A program made the position numbers and the translations under genes. This document shows, piece after piece, positions 1 to 7,592 of a stretch of DNA of 36,909 bases (position 1 is the stretch's first letter; the number at the start of each line of letters is the position of its first letter). The notes beneath the pieces are model-generated. The model did no database searches, was not told the origin of the DNA, and was given only the letters and a program-made list of their open reading frames with translations. Source of the DNA: Desulfobacterales bacterium (GTDB lineage: Bacteria > Desulfobacterota > Desulfobacteria > Desulfobacterales > UBA11574); contig JAJDND010000158.1 in NCBI GenBank assembly GCA_022340885.1, positions 1-36,909 on the forward strand, written 5' to 3'.

Positions 1-1
1 C

Positions 2-211
2 GTATGCGGACCGCCCATCATGATCAAGTTCACCCAGCCGGTGCTGGACAAGCTGGCCTATGCCCATGACCACATCATCATGTCCCTGGAGATGCGGATG
101 AAATGCGGCATCGGGATCTGCGGCCGCTGCAACATCGGCAAGGAATACGTGTGCAAGGACGGCCCGGTGTTTACCCTGGATCAGCTCAATCAAATGCCCA
201 AAGAATACTGA
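2..211 (+). CDS. C-terminal end of an FAD/NAD-binding, [2Fe-2S] electron-transfer subunit (partial)
   Basis: The reading frame is open from the window edge (base 2), so only about 69 C-terminal residues are present. It begins with the CGPPIMI motif that closes the NAD(P)-binding domain of the ferredoxin-NADP reductase/PyrK family. It is followed by a compact cysteine cluster (CGIGICGRC, then VC about ten residues later) that in this family binds a [2Fe-2S] cluster. Proteins of this kind pass electrons between NAD(P)H, FAD and partner subunits in sulfhydrogenase gamma, dihydroorotate dehydrogenase PyrK, anaerobic sulfite reductase B and Hdr-linked complexes in sulfate reducers. Which complex this one belongs to depends on genes upstream of the window. 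It is convergent with gcdA. Confidence 0.85.
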   Translation, partial: VCGPPIMIKFTQPVLDKLAYAHDHIIMSLEMRMKCGIGICGRCNIGKEYVCKDGPVFTLDQLNQMPKEY

Positions 212-502
212 TGTGCCTCAAAAATTGTATAACTGCTTTATATCTATTGGAATTTTATGGGGCTGTCCATATGGAATGATGGAATATTGGAAGGTTGGGT
301 GTTAAAAAGGATGCTATCCATTTTTTATTTTGCCTTCAGCATAAATTTTGCCATTAACCTCTCCGAGCTATAGGCACTAAGAACTGGAGAGCGATATCGT
401 ATTGCCTTTGAAGCCATTATTCCATTATTCCTATGGTAAACGAAGGCGCCAAAGTTTATGATAAACGCTTGATGATAGATAACCATTATACCCCGACACC
501 TG
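212..502. other. Intergenic stretch between two convergent genes
   Basis: I see no convincing gene here. An 87-codon minus-strand frame overlaps the 3' end of gcdA, but it matches no family and has no ribosome binding site. Two AT-rich segments, around 271-292 and 416-434, are imperfect inverted copies of a GGAAT/ATGG-rich motif separated by about 125 bases. No U-tract terminator hairpin is obvious. Confidence 0.5.
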
Positions 503-2236
503 TCATCCCCTGATAACCCTAGGCAGCATGAGATGGTGCTGGGGGCAGATGGATTTGGGATTCTGGTAGGCTGCTCCGGCAAAGGCAACGAGGTATGTCC
601 TCAAATCACGCATCGGTACGATTTCGTCGATCATCCCGGTTTTTGCGCAAAACAGGGGCCTTGATTTCTCGTGATATTCTTCTGCCAGTTGATTCATTTT
701 TTCCACGATAGGTTCCAAAGGTCTTCCCGCCTCTTTTTCCTTTACAAGTCTGCGGGAGTAAGTGGCCACTGCAGCGGTCTCTCCGTGCATGACATATATT
801 TCCGATGCGACGGTTCCGATGGTAAAGGCATTGTGCCGGTTGGCGGTGGGGCCGCCCATGAGATAGTGGGCGGACGCCGTTCCTTTTCTGAGCAACAGGA
901 GCATCATGGGGACGTCCGTCTGCTGGATGGAATAGACCAGGCCTTGCGCCAGCCCCAATAGTTCTGCTCTTTCGGCGGCATCTCCCACATCCAGTCCCGA
1001 GCTGTCCTGAAACCAGATAATGGGAACCCGGTCCCTGCCGCACAGCGTTACGAACTCGTTCAGTTTTATCAGCCCCTGGCGGTAGAGTTTACCGCCCATG
1101 CCCGGATAATCGGCGTACTCCGGATAATTTTTACCGAGATATTCCTGCCGGTTACCGACGCAAGCCATTAAAAATCCGTCGACTTTGCATAATCCCGCAT
1201 ATACTTCGGGGCCGTAATCCGGGCGAAACTCCATGTGTTCGCCGGCATCCACCAGCCGGGCCAGAACCTCTTCAAAGTCATACACTCTCTTGGGATTTAA
1301 AGGAATTAAGCGGTAAAGGTCGTCTACTGGAAACGCGGGTTCTTTGGGATCGGCAACCCGGAAAAATTTAGGCGCATATGCCGGCATATCTTTCATATAT
1401 TCCTTGATGCGGTCCAGCACACCGGTTTCATCTTCGAAAACATATCTGAAAAAGCCGGTTTCATCATAGTGGACATTCACCGAACCCGGCGGTTTGGCCT
1501 TGAACTGTTTTGCTTTTTCGATGATTTCTTCCGCAGCCTCGATGTCGAATGCGCCTTTGGGCGCCATTCCGCTGACGATGCCGATTCCGCCCACGGCCAT
1601 ATTACAGTCCTTGTGGGCAAAGAGGATGGTGGGGCTGATACTCTGATATCCGCCGCCGGCCGGATTAGTGCCGTATATGCCGGCAAGCACCGGAATTCCC
1701 ATTTGCTCCAACTCGGCATGCCTGAAAAACGGTGTTCCGGCCCCGCGGCGGTTGGCATAGAATTTTTCCTGTTCGGTTAATTTGGCGCCGCTGCAGTTAA
1801 CCAGCCATACCAGGGGGATATTCAGACGTTTGGCCAGATCGGTCACCCGAAGAATATTCTCAGATTGTCCCGGAAGCCAGGCACCGGCCATGACCTTGTT
1901 GTCAAACCCGATAATCACCGCCCATTTACCGGAAATTTTTCCAATGCCGTCGATGACATTGGTGGTCTCTTCCACATTGTTCATTGGATTGAAAAGGGTA
2001 TGCAAGGGGCGCCAGGTTCCGGGATCGACAAGGTATTCAAGTCGTTGCCACACCGTCATTTGTCCCCTGGCATTGATCTTTTCTTCAGAGAATCCAGCCA
2101 GTTTCACCCGATCCACTGCTTCTGTTATTTCATCCTCGGCCTTTTTAATACCGGCCAGGTTAGCTTCGGTACTCTTAATCCGCCCCTTTTTCAAGGCATG
2201 GCCGAATGTCGTCATTTTTTCGAAATAAGATCTCAT
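503..2236 (-). CDS. gcdA: Glutaconyl-CoA decarboxylase alpha subunit (carboxyltransferase)
   Basis: The 577-residue protein has two crotonase-fold carboxyltransferase halves. It matches the biotin-dependent glutaconyl-CoA decarboxylase alpha subunit (about 587 residues) almost end to end, for example GSWRPLNTLFNP-like text near residue 75, NRRGxGTPFFRxAEL near 160, GIYGTNPAGGGY near 190 and LYRQGLxKxNEFVTLC near 390. It moves the carboxyl group of glutaconyl-CoA to the biotin carrier, giving crotonyl-CoA. In the known complex a membrane beta subunit then releases CO2 and exports Na+; that subunit is not in this window. The start follows a GAGG 9 bases upstream, and the biotin carrier gene ends 3 bases before it, so the two are one operon. 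Other biotin-dependent carboxyltransferases are usually shorter (about 510 residues), which supports the Gcd assignment. The glutaryl-CoA dehydrogenase at 12.5 kb would supply the substrate. Confidence 0.88.
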   Translation of the reverse strand: MRSYFEKMTTFGHALKKGRIKSTEANLAGIKKAEDEITEAVDRVKLAGFSEEKINARGQMTVWQRLEYLVDPGTWRPLHTLFNPMNNVEETTNVIDGIGKISGKWAVIIGFDNKVMAGAWLPGQSENILRVTDLAKRLNIPLVWLVNCSGAKLTEQEKFYANRRGAGTPFFRHAELEQMGIPVLAGIYGTNPAGGGYQSISPTILFAHKDCNMAVGGIGIVSGMAPKGAFDIEAAEEIIEKAKQFKAKPPGSVNVHYDETGFFRYVFEDETGVLDRIKEYMKDMPAYAPKFFRVADPKEPAFPVDDLYRLIPLNPKRVYDFEEVLARLVDAGEHMEFRPDYGPEVYAGLCKVDGFLMACVGNRQEYLGKNYPEYADYPGMGGKLYRQGLIKLNEFVTLCGRDRVPIIWFQDSSGLDVGDAAERAELLGLAQGLVYSIQQTDVPMMLLLLRKGTASAHYLMGGPTANRHNAFTIGTVASEIYVMHGETAAVATYSRRLVKEKEAGRPLEPIVEKMNQLAEEYHEKSRPLFCAKTGMIDEIVPMRDLRTYLVAFAGAAYQNPKSICPQHHLMLPRVIRG

Positions 2237-2239
2237 GGT

Positions 2240-2473
2240 TCAAACCTCGTTAGATTTTGAGTCGATAACGGCTAAAATATCGTTTTCCAATACGTCATCT
2301 CCTTCTTTGACGCCGATTTCTTTAACTGCGCCGTCACAGGGGGCAAAGATGGGGGTTTCCATCTTCATGGCCTCGATGACCAGGATTTCCTCGTCTTCTT
2401 CAACCGTATCTCCCGGTTTTACCATCACTTGAAATACCTTCCCGTCAAGCGGCGCCAATATTGTTTGTGTCAT
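2240..2473 (-). CDS. Biotin carboxyl carrier protein of the decarboxylase
   Basis: This 77-residue protein is essentially a single biotinyl/lipoyl domain with the biotin attachment motif EAMKM (the lysine is modified) in the usual hairpin, preceded by a PGDTVEEDE turn and followed by the mirror half GVKEGDDVLEND. I chose ATG 2473 because GGAGGA lies about 5-6 bases upstream; an in-frame ATG at 2497 has no such site. It carries carboxyl groups from GcdA to the decarboxylase/sodium-pump subunit. The gamma subunits of known glutaconyl-CoA decarboxylases have a long Ala/Pro linker before the biotin domain, which is absent here. It is translationally coupled to gcdA. Confidence 0.9.
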   Translation of the reverse strand: MTQTILAPLDGKVFQVMVKPGDTVEEDEEILVIEAMKMETPIFAPCDGAVKEIGVKEGDDVLENDILAVIDSKSNEV

Positions 2474-2537
2474 TGCCGTCCTCCGCATTAAAGCCATACA
2501 TTTTCAAAGATTTGGAATTTTCAATATTTTTTTGAAG

Positions 2538-2566
2538 ATAGTATTTGAAGTTGATGGTCAAATCAA
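2538..2566 (-). promoter_or_regulatory. Candidate promoter for the biotin carrier-gcdA operon
   Basis: On the minus strand, TTGATT (2561-2566) and TACTAT (2538-2543) are separated by 17 bases, each matching four of six sigma-70 consensus positions. The position is about 65 bases before the biotin carrier start in an AT-rich divergent region. This is a by-eye match only. Confidence 0.3.
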
Positions 2567-2707
2567 GTATGTTTTATTTTAATAGTTTGAGGAATCGTGG
2601 TGTTTTTCTTTGCCGGATGGCGCCATGAATCATGCTTTTTAAAACAAGATGATCCATTTTGTCGGTGTATCGCTGAAAGCAAAAATCAATCCGCTGATAA
2701 TTGCCTT

Positions 2708-2736
2708 TTTACAGACGAAACTCCCCAATATCTAAA
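2708..2736 (+). promoter_or_regulatory. Candidate promoter for ino1
   Basis: TTTACA (2708-2713) and TCTAAA (2731-2736) are separated by 17 bases and would give a leader of about 30 bases before ino1. The 299 bases between the divergent biotin carrier and ino1 starts (2474-2772) otherwise hold no gene that I can support. The match is weak. Confidence 0.3.
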
Positions 2737-2772
2737 TCTGTTCGTTTCATTGACTAGAATAAAATTATCATT

Positions 2773-3867
2773 ATGGAACCCATAAAAATCGGTATTGTCG
2801 GTGTCGGCAACTGTGCGAGCGCGCTCCTTCAGGGCATTCATTACTATCGGGAAAAAGGCCCCAATAACGCCGTCGGCATTTTGAATTGGTCGATCAACGG
2901 CTATGCACCTTGTGACATAGAAGTTGTATCGGCATTTGACATCGATCGCAGAAAAGTCGGCAAGGACGTTCATGACGCCATTTTTGAAAAACCGAATTGC
3001 ACGAAAAAATTTGTGGATCGAATGACAAGCGCCGGAGTCAAAGTGTCCATGGGCAAAATCTTGGACGGTTTTTCGGAACATATGAAAAATTATGAATCGG
3101 ATTATACCTTTTTACCTTGTGACAGCAAGGAACCGGGTAAAAGCGACGTCATTAATGTGTTAACACAGACCGGTACAGAAATTCTCTTGAATTATTTGCC
3201 GGTGGGGTCTGAAGCAGCCTCAAGATTTTATGCCGAATGCGCCCTGGAAGCCGGTGTTTCATTTATCAATAATATACCGGTATTTATTGCCAGTGATCCT
3301 GTTTGGGCCGAACAATTCAAATCCAGGGGAATACCCATCATCGGTGATGATATCAAATCCCAGCTCGGTGCTACCATCGTTCATCGCGCATTGGCGAACC
3401 TGTTTGAAAAACGGGGCGTGAAACTTGAAAAGACCTATCAAATCAACACCGGCGGCAACACCGATTTTTTAAACATGCTCAACAGGGACCGGCTCGACAA
3501 AAAAAAGAGATCGAAAACGGCGGCCGTACAGGCCGTATTGAACACAAAGCTTGAAAAACGCGACATTCACATCGGTCCCAGTGATTATGTTCCGTGGCTG
3601 AATGACAACAAAGTGTGTTTTATTCGGATGGAAGGGAGACTTTTTGGCAATATTCCCATGAATGTCGAGCTTCGATTGTCTGTTGAAGATTCGCCCAATT
3701 CCGCCGGTGCAGCCATTGATTGCATCCGGCTTTGCAAACTGGCCCTCGAAAAAAATATCGGCGGCGTATTGGAAGCCCCCTCAGCATACTATTGTAAACA
3801 TCCACCGGTTCAGTTTACGGACGATGTTGCATTTTCAATGCTGAAAGATTTTATTTCAAAACATTAG
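2773..3867 (+). CDS. ino1: myo-Inositol-1-phosphate synthase
   Basis: The 364-residue protein is the short, prokaryotic (actinobacterial/archaeal) form of inositol-1-phosphate synthase, which converts glucose 6-phosphate to 1L-myo-inositol 1-phosphate with bound NAD. Visible family marks are the NAD-binding loop IGIVGVGNCASALLQG at residues 5-20, the segment NYLPVGSEAA near 140, GDDIKSQLGATI near 195, and TGGNTDFLNMLNRDRLDKKK near 225. No clear Shine-Dalgarno precedes the ATG. A histidine phosphatase gene follows after 47 bases in the same direction. A minus-strand operon with an MshA-like glycosyltransferase converges on it. In mycothiol producers the product of this enzyme is the acceptor used by MshA, so I infer that it feeds that operon. 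Inositol lipids or compatible solutes are other possible uses. Confidence 0.93.
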   Translation: MEPIKIGIVGVGNCASALLQGIHYYREKGPNNAVGILNWSINGYAPCDIEVVSAFDIDRRKVGKDVHDAIFEKPNCTKKFVDRMTSAGVKVSMGKILDGFSEHMKNYESDYTFLPCDSKEPGKSDVINVLTQTGTEILLNYLPVGSEAASRFYAECALEAGVSFINNIPVFIASDPVWAEQFKSRGIPIIGDDIKSQLGATIVHRALANLFEKRGVKLEKTYQINTGGNTDFLNMLNRDRLDKKKRSKTAAVQAVLNTKLEKRDIHIGPSDYVPWLNDNKVCFIRMEGRLFGNIPMNVELRLSVEDSPNSAGAAIDCIRLCKLALEKNIGGVLEAPSAYYCKHPPVQFTDDVAFSMLKDFISKH

Positions 3868-3914
3868 GTTTTCATAAGAAAATCCACATTTTTCAAAGGT
3901 TTCAATTCACCCAA

Positions 3915-4571
3915 ATGGTAACAATCGAAATTCCGCGGCATGCCGGTACGCGTATTTCTTTGGTCCGGCACGGTCGCGTACAGAATCCGTCCCATATTTT
4001 TTACGGTCGTTTGCCGGGTTTTTCCCTCAGCAAAAAAGGGCGCCTGGAAGCGGGTGGAGCAGCGCTGGCGTTAAAGAATTTCAAGATTGAAGAACTGTTC
4101 AGCAGTCCGATGCTTCGATGCCGCCAAAGTGCTATTGAAATACGTCATTACCATCCCCGGCTGAAGCTGAGGCTATCGCGATTGATTACAGAAGTGCATA
4201 CCCCGTTTCAAGGTCAGCCTTCGAAAGTGGTTCGTTCCCGGGGCGGAGATGTTTATAGGGGCAGTGGTCCGGAATATGAGCAACCCGAAGATATCCTGAA
4301 AAGGGTTCAAAAGTTTATATTCAGAATGCGCCGAACCTTTTCCGGAAAACATGTTGTAGCGGTGACGCACGGTGACGTTATTTTATTTATGGTGCTGTGG
4401 GCGGTAAATTTTGCGGCAACGACGAAAAACAAGAAAAAATTTAAAACGTTAGGTATTTTGGAAGAATATCCTGCCACGTCGTCGATTACGACATTTTCTT
4501 ATACAACAGATTTGAAAGATGAGCGCCCGTCAATCGCTTATTTTAACCCGGCGATACACATACCGCGTTAA
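3915..4571 (+). CDS. Histidine phosphatase family protein (phosphoglycerate-mutase-like fold)
   Basis: The 218-residue protein has the catalytic signature LVRHG with the phosphorylated histidine at residue 19, conserved FSSPMLRCRQSA near 60 (second phosphate-binding arginine), an acid/His region LITEVHTP near 95, and the second catalytic histidine in VVAVTHGD near 153. It should hydrolyse a phosphomonoester in the cytoplasm; the substrate cannot be read from the sequence. Its position 47 bases behind ino1, facing an MshA-like/PIG-L operon, makes inositol phosphate or glycosyl-inositol phosphate a sensible candidate. In mycothiol synthesis a phosphatase must act between MshA and MshB, and its identity has been unclear. 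The ribosome binding site is weak, so the start is less certain than the family. Confidence 0.85.
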   Translation: MVTIEIPRHAGTRISLVRHGRVQNPSHIFYGRLPGFSLSKKGRLEAGGAALALKNFKIEELFSSPMLRCRQSAIEIRHYHPRLKLRLSRLITEVHTPFQGQPSKVVRSRGGDVYRGSGPEYEQPEDILKRVQKFIFRMRRTFSGKHVVAVTHGDVILFMVLWAVNFAATTKNKKKFKTLGILEEYPATSSITTFSYTTDLKDERPSIAYFNPAIHIPR

Positions 4572-4583
4572 TCCTGCCCACGG

Positions 4584-4619
4584 CTGCAAAGATTTTTAGT
4601 TTGGTTGCAGGAAATTTTT
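4584..4619. terminator. Weak terminator-like hairpin between convergent operons
   Basis: CTGCAA (4584-4589) can pair with TTGCAG (4605-4610) across a 15-base loop, followed by GAAATTTTT. It lies in the 62-base gap between the ends of the phosphatase and deacetylase genes, where a terminator is expected. The stem is short. Confidence 0.3.
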
Positions 4620-4633
4620 GCAGACGATGGCTT

Positions 4634-5329
4634 TCAGTGAGGCGCTTTTACCTGATGAAACGCTTCGGCAAGCTCGAATTCAGAACCCTCAGCCATTATT
4701 CGACATCGTTGTCGAAGCCATTTTTCAAGATCCGGAATTCCCATTTGATCGATTTGGCTTTTGTGACAGCTCAATGCCTTGAGCTTGAGATCAAAGGTTT
4801 CGCTGATGTCAACGTGTAAATTGACGTCTTCGGTTCCAAAGAACAAGATCTCTTTCACTTTATGGGGCATGAGTCCTTCTTGGATTAAATCCGGGTATGC
4901 CAGAATATCGCGCGCAAAAGGATAGACCGCATCCAGTACTACCTGCCCGGTAATGCGATGGTCTCTATGCCAGATGTAACGCCGGTAAGGATCCAGTGTC
5001 ACGATCGTATCCGGTTTATAGGTGCGGATTTGTCTCACGATCGCTTTGCGGAAATCTGGCGTATCTTCGAGCCCCTGGTCGGGATATCCAAGGGATACGA
5101 CCTCGGAAACGCCCAGTACGGCCGCAGCGTCTTTTTGCTCTTTTTCTCGAATTTTTGCAAGCTGTTGCGGCGGGATATCCGGATTGTCTGAACCTTTGTT
5201 GCCGCTGGTGCATACCACATAGACCACCCGCTTTCCTTCCCGGGTCCATTTGGCAACAGAACCGGCAGCACCGAATTCCGAATCATCCGGATGCGCTGAG
5301 ATGACCATTATTTCGTATTTGTTTGACAT
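4634..5329 (-). CDS. PIG-L/LmbE-type zinc N-deacetylase (MshB/BshB-like role proposed)
   Basis: The 231-residue protein begins with the PIG-L zinc motif AHPDD (residues 12-16) followed by EFGAAGS, and has the third zinc-ligand region WHRDHR near residue 115. Members of this family remove acetyl groups from N-acetylglucosaminyl conjugates: MshB on GlcNAc-inositol, BshB on GlcNAc-malate, PIG-L on GlcNAc-phosphatidylinositol. The AHPDDxEFG text is closer to the BshB/general LmbE pattern than to actinobacterial MshB. The gene overlaps the end of the MshA-like glycosyltransferase gene by 22 bases, so the two are translationally linked, and this context points to deacetylation of a GlcNAc-inositol intermediate. 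It is the last gene of the seven-gene operon. The substrate is an inference. Confidence 0.88.
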   Translation of the reverse strand: MSNKYEIMVISAHPDDSEFGAAGSVAKWTREGKRVVYVVCTSGNKGSDNPDIPPQQLAKIREKEQKDAAAVLGVSEVVSLGYPDQGLEDTPDFRKAIVRQIRTYKPDTIVTLDPYRRYIWHRDHRITGQVVLDAVYPFARDILAYPDLIQEGLMPHKVKEILFFGTEDVNLHVDISETFDLKLKALSCHKSQIDQMGIPDLEKWLRQRCRIMAEGSEFELAEAFHQVKAPH

Positions 5330-6549
5330 GTTGAATTACACCTTTCTTTATTTGCCGATACAGACCGATATGCATCAAGGAGCAAAGAAGCCGACCTTGC
5401 CCATGTAAACTCGGACACGGAAGCCCGAATTTTTGAGGATGAAAATCTGTTTTGCTTTTCCAGGACGGCTTCGATACCGTCGCTAAAATGGCGAGGATCC
5501 GAATCTGACACGACATAACCCGTAACACCGTCTTTTACGATTTGTTTCATAGCCCCGACCGCTGCCGTTACAACCGGTGTCCCACAGGCCAGCGCTTCCA
5601 GCGCCACGAGGCCGAAGCTTTCGTAATATGACGGCACAACCAGAACATCCGCAGCATTGTAATACAGGGGCAGGATTTCCTGATCCACCCTTCCCGCAAA
5701 TATCAAGCGATCCTGGATATGCAGCGCCATTGCTTTATTTTTTAATTGTTGAGCCATAAAAGAGTGTTCACCGTCTCCCCCAACCATAACCAGCACAGAG
5801 CGAGAGGGGCGGGTTGTGAGACTAAAAGATTTGAGCAAACGATTAAGTCCTTTGATCGGCGCAAACCGCCCCACATAGAGTATCATTGGATCATTAACGG
5901 GTAATGTCAATTGCCGGCGGGCGGAATTTTTATCCCGAGGTTTAAAGCGCTCAAGATTGACACCGCATGGCACAATTCGGATGTTATCGCCGGGTGCATT
6001 ATAATATTGGATTAAATAATCCTTGTCTTTTTCAGTGGGAACGATAATCCGGTCGCAGTGCTTTGCCAGTTTTTTTTCATCGGCCAGCCGCAATTCGGAC
6101 GCATTTTCCATTGGACAAGACACGTTTTTCACGGCGCCGAGGGTATGGTAAGTGATCACGTGAAATGCATTCCAGGATGAGTTGAGCATGAGCCCTAGGA
6201 CCCCTGAAATCCAGTAATGGCTGTGGACGATATCATAGGTCATATTTTCTTTGATTCGAAATAATTCCAATTCGCCGGATAGTTTCGGAAGGACATTATG
6301 GAGATCGGATTTGGTGATATTTTGACGTGTTCCCCCTGATAAACGAATGAGCCGGACATTTTCGTATAAATAAAAGACCGATTCGTGATTGCCGGCATGG
6401 TGCTGTGTGAAAACGTCCACATGATGTCCCATTTTGCCCAGTTCTTTGGCTGTTTCCCGGACATAGACGCTCATGCCGCCCGTATTTTGAGTCCCCAAAT
6501 CTCCAATGGGGCTCGAATGAATACTGAGCATGGCAATGTTTAATCCCAT
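5308..6549 (-). CDS. GT4 glycosyltransferase, MshA-like (inositol-phosphate acceptor predicted)
   Basis: This 413-residue GT-B glycosyltransferase of family 4 starts like MshA and sucrose-phosphate synthase: MLSIHSSP and TGGMSVYV within residues 7-30. By-eye alignment to Corynebacterium MshA places Lys80, Tyr112 (HSHYWISG), Thr136 (YHTLGAVKN) and Arg154 at the positions of Lys78, Tyr110, Thr134 and Arg154, which bind the phosphate of 1L-inositol 1-phosphate there. The usual MshA Asn in GGMNVY is Ser27 here. The donor side has GRFAPIKG near 238 and ESFGLVALEA near 320, typical of nucleotide-sugar binding in GT4 enzymes. AAGGA precedes the ATG, and the acyltransferase gene ends 2 bases upstream. 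I infer transfer of GlcNAc to inositol phosphate made by Ino1; the donor sugar is not proven. Confidence 0.87.
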   Translation of the reverse strand: MGLNIAMLSIHSSPIGDLGTQNTGGMSVYVRETAKELGKMGHHVDVFTQHHAGNHESVFYLYENVRLIRLSGGTRQNITKSDLHNVLPKLSGELELFRIKENMTYDIVHSHYWISGVLGLMLNSSWNAFHVITYHTLGAVKNVSCPMENASELRLADEKKLAKHCDRIIVPTEKDKDYLIQYYNAPGDNIRIVPCGVNLERFKPRDKNSARRQLTLPVNDPMILYVGRFAPIKGLNRLLKSFSLTTRPSRSVLVMVGGDGEHSFMAQQLKNKAMALHIQDRLIFAGRVDQEILPLYYNAADVLVVPSYYESFGLVALEALACGTPVVTAAVGAMKQIVKDGVTGYVVSDSDPRHFSDGIEAVLEKQNRFSSSKIRASVSEFTWARSASLLLDAYRSVSANKERCNSTCQTNTK

Positions 6550-6551
6550 AT

Positions 6552-7592
6552 TTATCCTTCAAGATCGATCTTTAAATGATACAGCGGGACCGGTGTGCTT
6601 CCCAACCGTTTTTTATAGCCTTCATCGCCTTTCAGTAAATCGTATCGACGTTTTTCCTGCTCGATGCTGTCTTTAATACTGTACACTTTGCTGAGAAATC
6701 CAACGCTCAAGTTGCCGAATCTTGGGTCATATCCGTTATTATACAAGAAAATCGTATTATTGTAATCAAAGCACATGACACCTGCTGCCGGCACCTGATC
6801 GATGTCCAAAAAAGACATTCTCAAAAGCCCTTGCCGTGCCGCTCTTTGGGCCAACATCCGAAAGAAAGATATCATTTGACCGGTTAAAAATTCGGATTTG
6901 TCCGGCCGGCTGGCTTTGAACATCGAAAAAAAGATATCCATATTTTCCGAGATTTCATCCGGTCCTCGAATGACACGATTTTCGATGTGACCCGCCTCGT
7001 TCAGACGTCTTAATTTTCTGCGGATTTCGTGGCGCTGCTTACCCCCGAGCATTTTCAGATATGCTTCCCAGGTGTCGGGCAATTTTATTTCATAGCTGTA
7101 CGCCACTTGATTACAAACAACAGTATATCCCATTTGTTCGGCAATATTCGGCAGTTCGATTAAAGTTGCGGCGTCGGGTCTTAATGCCGCCAATTCAAGG
7201 GTTTGTATATTCTTATTTTTAAGGTGGTCTAAAATGGCCTTGAAGAATTCAGGGGGATGATTTGACGCGACAATCACATCCTGGTAGTCGCAGACATTTT
7301 CCCCACCAATGAAATACGCTGTTTTTTCTTGTATGCGCAAGGGGGCAATGCCGATGAGTTTCCCCTGACGATATCCCGCCAGGATTTCAGCACTATCGTC
7401 TTCACCGAACGTCTCCCACCAAGTTCTCAACCAGAGCGGAAGGACAAATAAACAATTCCAGTCAAGATTGAAATTTTTGTTTAAGAAAAAAGACGCTAAG
7501 TGCTCGAGGGATTCTGATTGGATCACAACTTTTTGATTATTGATGTTCACGGCCATTTTTTTAAATGAATTCGGGTTAAATTTATGTTTCAT
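6552..7592 (-). CDS. GNAT-superfamily acyltransferase of the CelD/BioF2-like (Acetyltransf_6) type
   Basis: The 346-residue protein shows the two-part GNAT arrangement of the CelD/BioF2-like family. An N-terminal half contains the LPLWLRTWWETFG segment (near residue 50). The C-terminal half contains GGKQRHEIRRKLRRLNE (near 183), AAGVMCFDYNNTIFLYNNGYDP (two short motifs near 270) and the closing YDLLKGDEGYKKRLGS near 320. Relatives transfer acyl groups from acyl-CoA in polysaccharide and envelope pathways, and the fold also occurs in Fem-type aminoacyl-tRNA-dependent ligases. It lies between the glycosyltransferase and a Gfo/Idh gene (11-base overlap upstream, 2-base gap downstream), so it belongs to the same pathway. 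It could take the place of MshD, which is a different GNAT, or add another acyl or aminoacyl group. The substrate is unknown. Confidence 0.8.
   Translation of the reverse strand: MKHKFNPNSFKKMAVNINNQKVVIQSESLEHLASFFLNKNFNLDWNCLFVLPLWLRTWWETFGEDDSAEILAGYRQGKLIGIAPLRIQEKTAYFIGGENVCDYQDVIVASNHPPEFFKAILDHLKNKNIQTLELAALRPDAATLIELPNIAEQMGYTVVCNQVAYSYEIKLPDTWEAYLKMLGGKQRHEIRRKLRRLNEAGHIENRVIRGPDEISENMDIFFSMFKASRPDKSEFLTGQMISFFRMLAQRAARQGLLRMSFLDIDQVPAAGVMCFDYNNTIFLYNNGYDPRFGNLSVGFLSKVYSIKDSIEQEKRRYDLLKGDEGYKKRLGSTPVPLYHLKIDLEG

Noticed and set aside
325-588. 87-codon minus-strand frame overlapping the end of gcdA
   Set aside because: It lacks a ribosome binding site, shows no family resemblance and overlaps the well-supported gcdA end in another frame.
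1782-2260. Two plus-strand frames of 131 and 148 codons opposite gcdA
   Set aside because: They are antisense to a gene with strong end-to-end family similarity, and their products look like random translation.
5308-6549. Calling the glycosyltransferase BshA (bacillithiol)
   Set aside because: Its N-terminal acceptor region matches MshA, an inositol phosphate synthase gene is adjacent, and no BshC-like gene is present.
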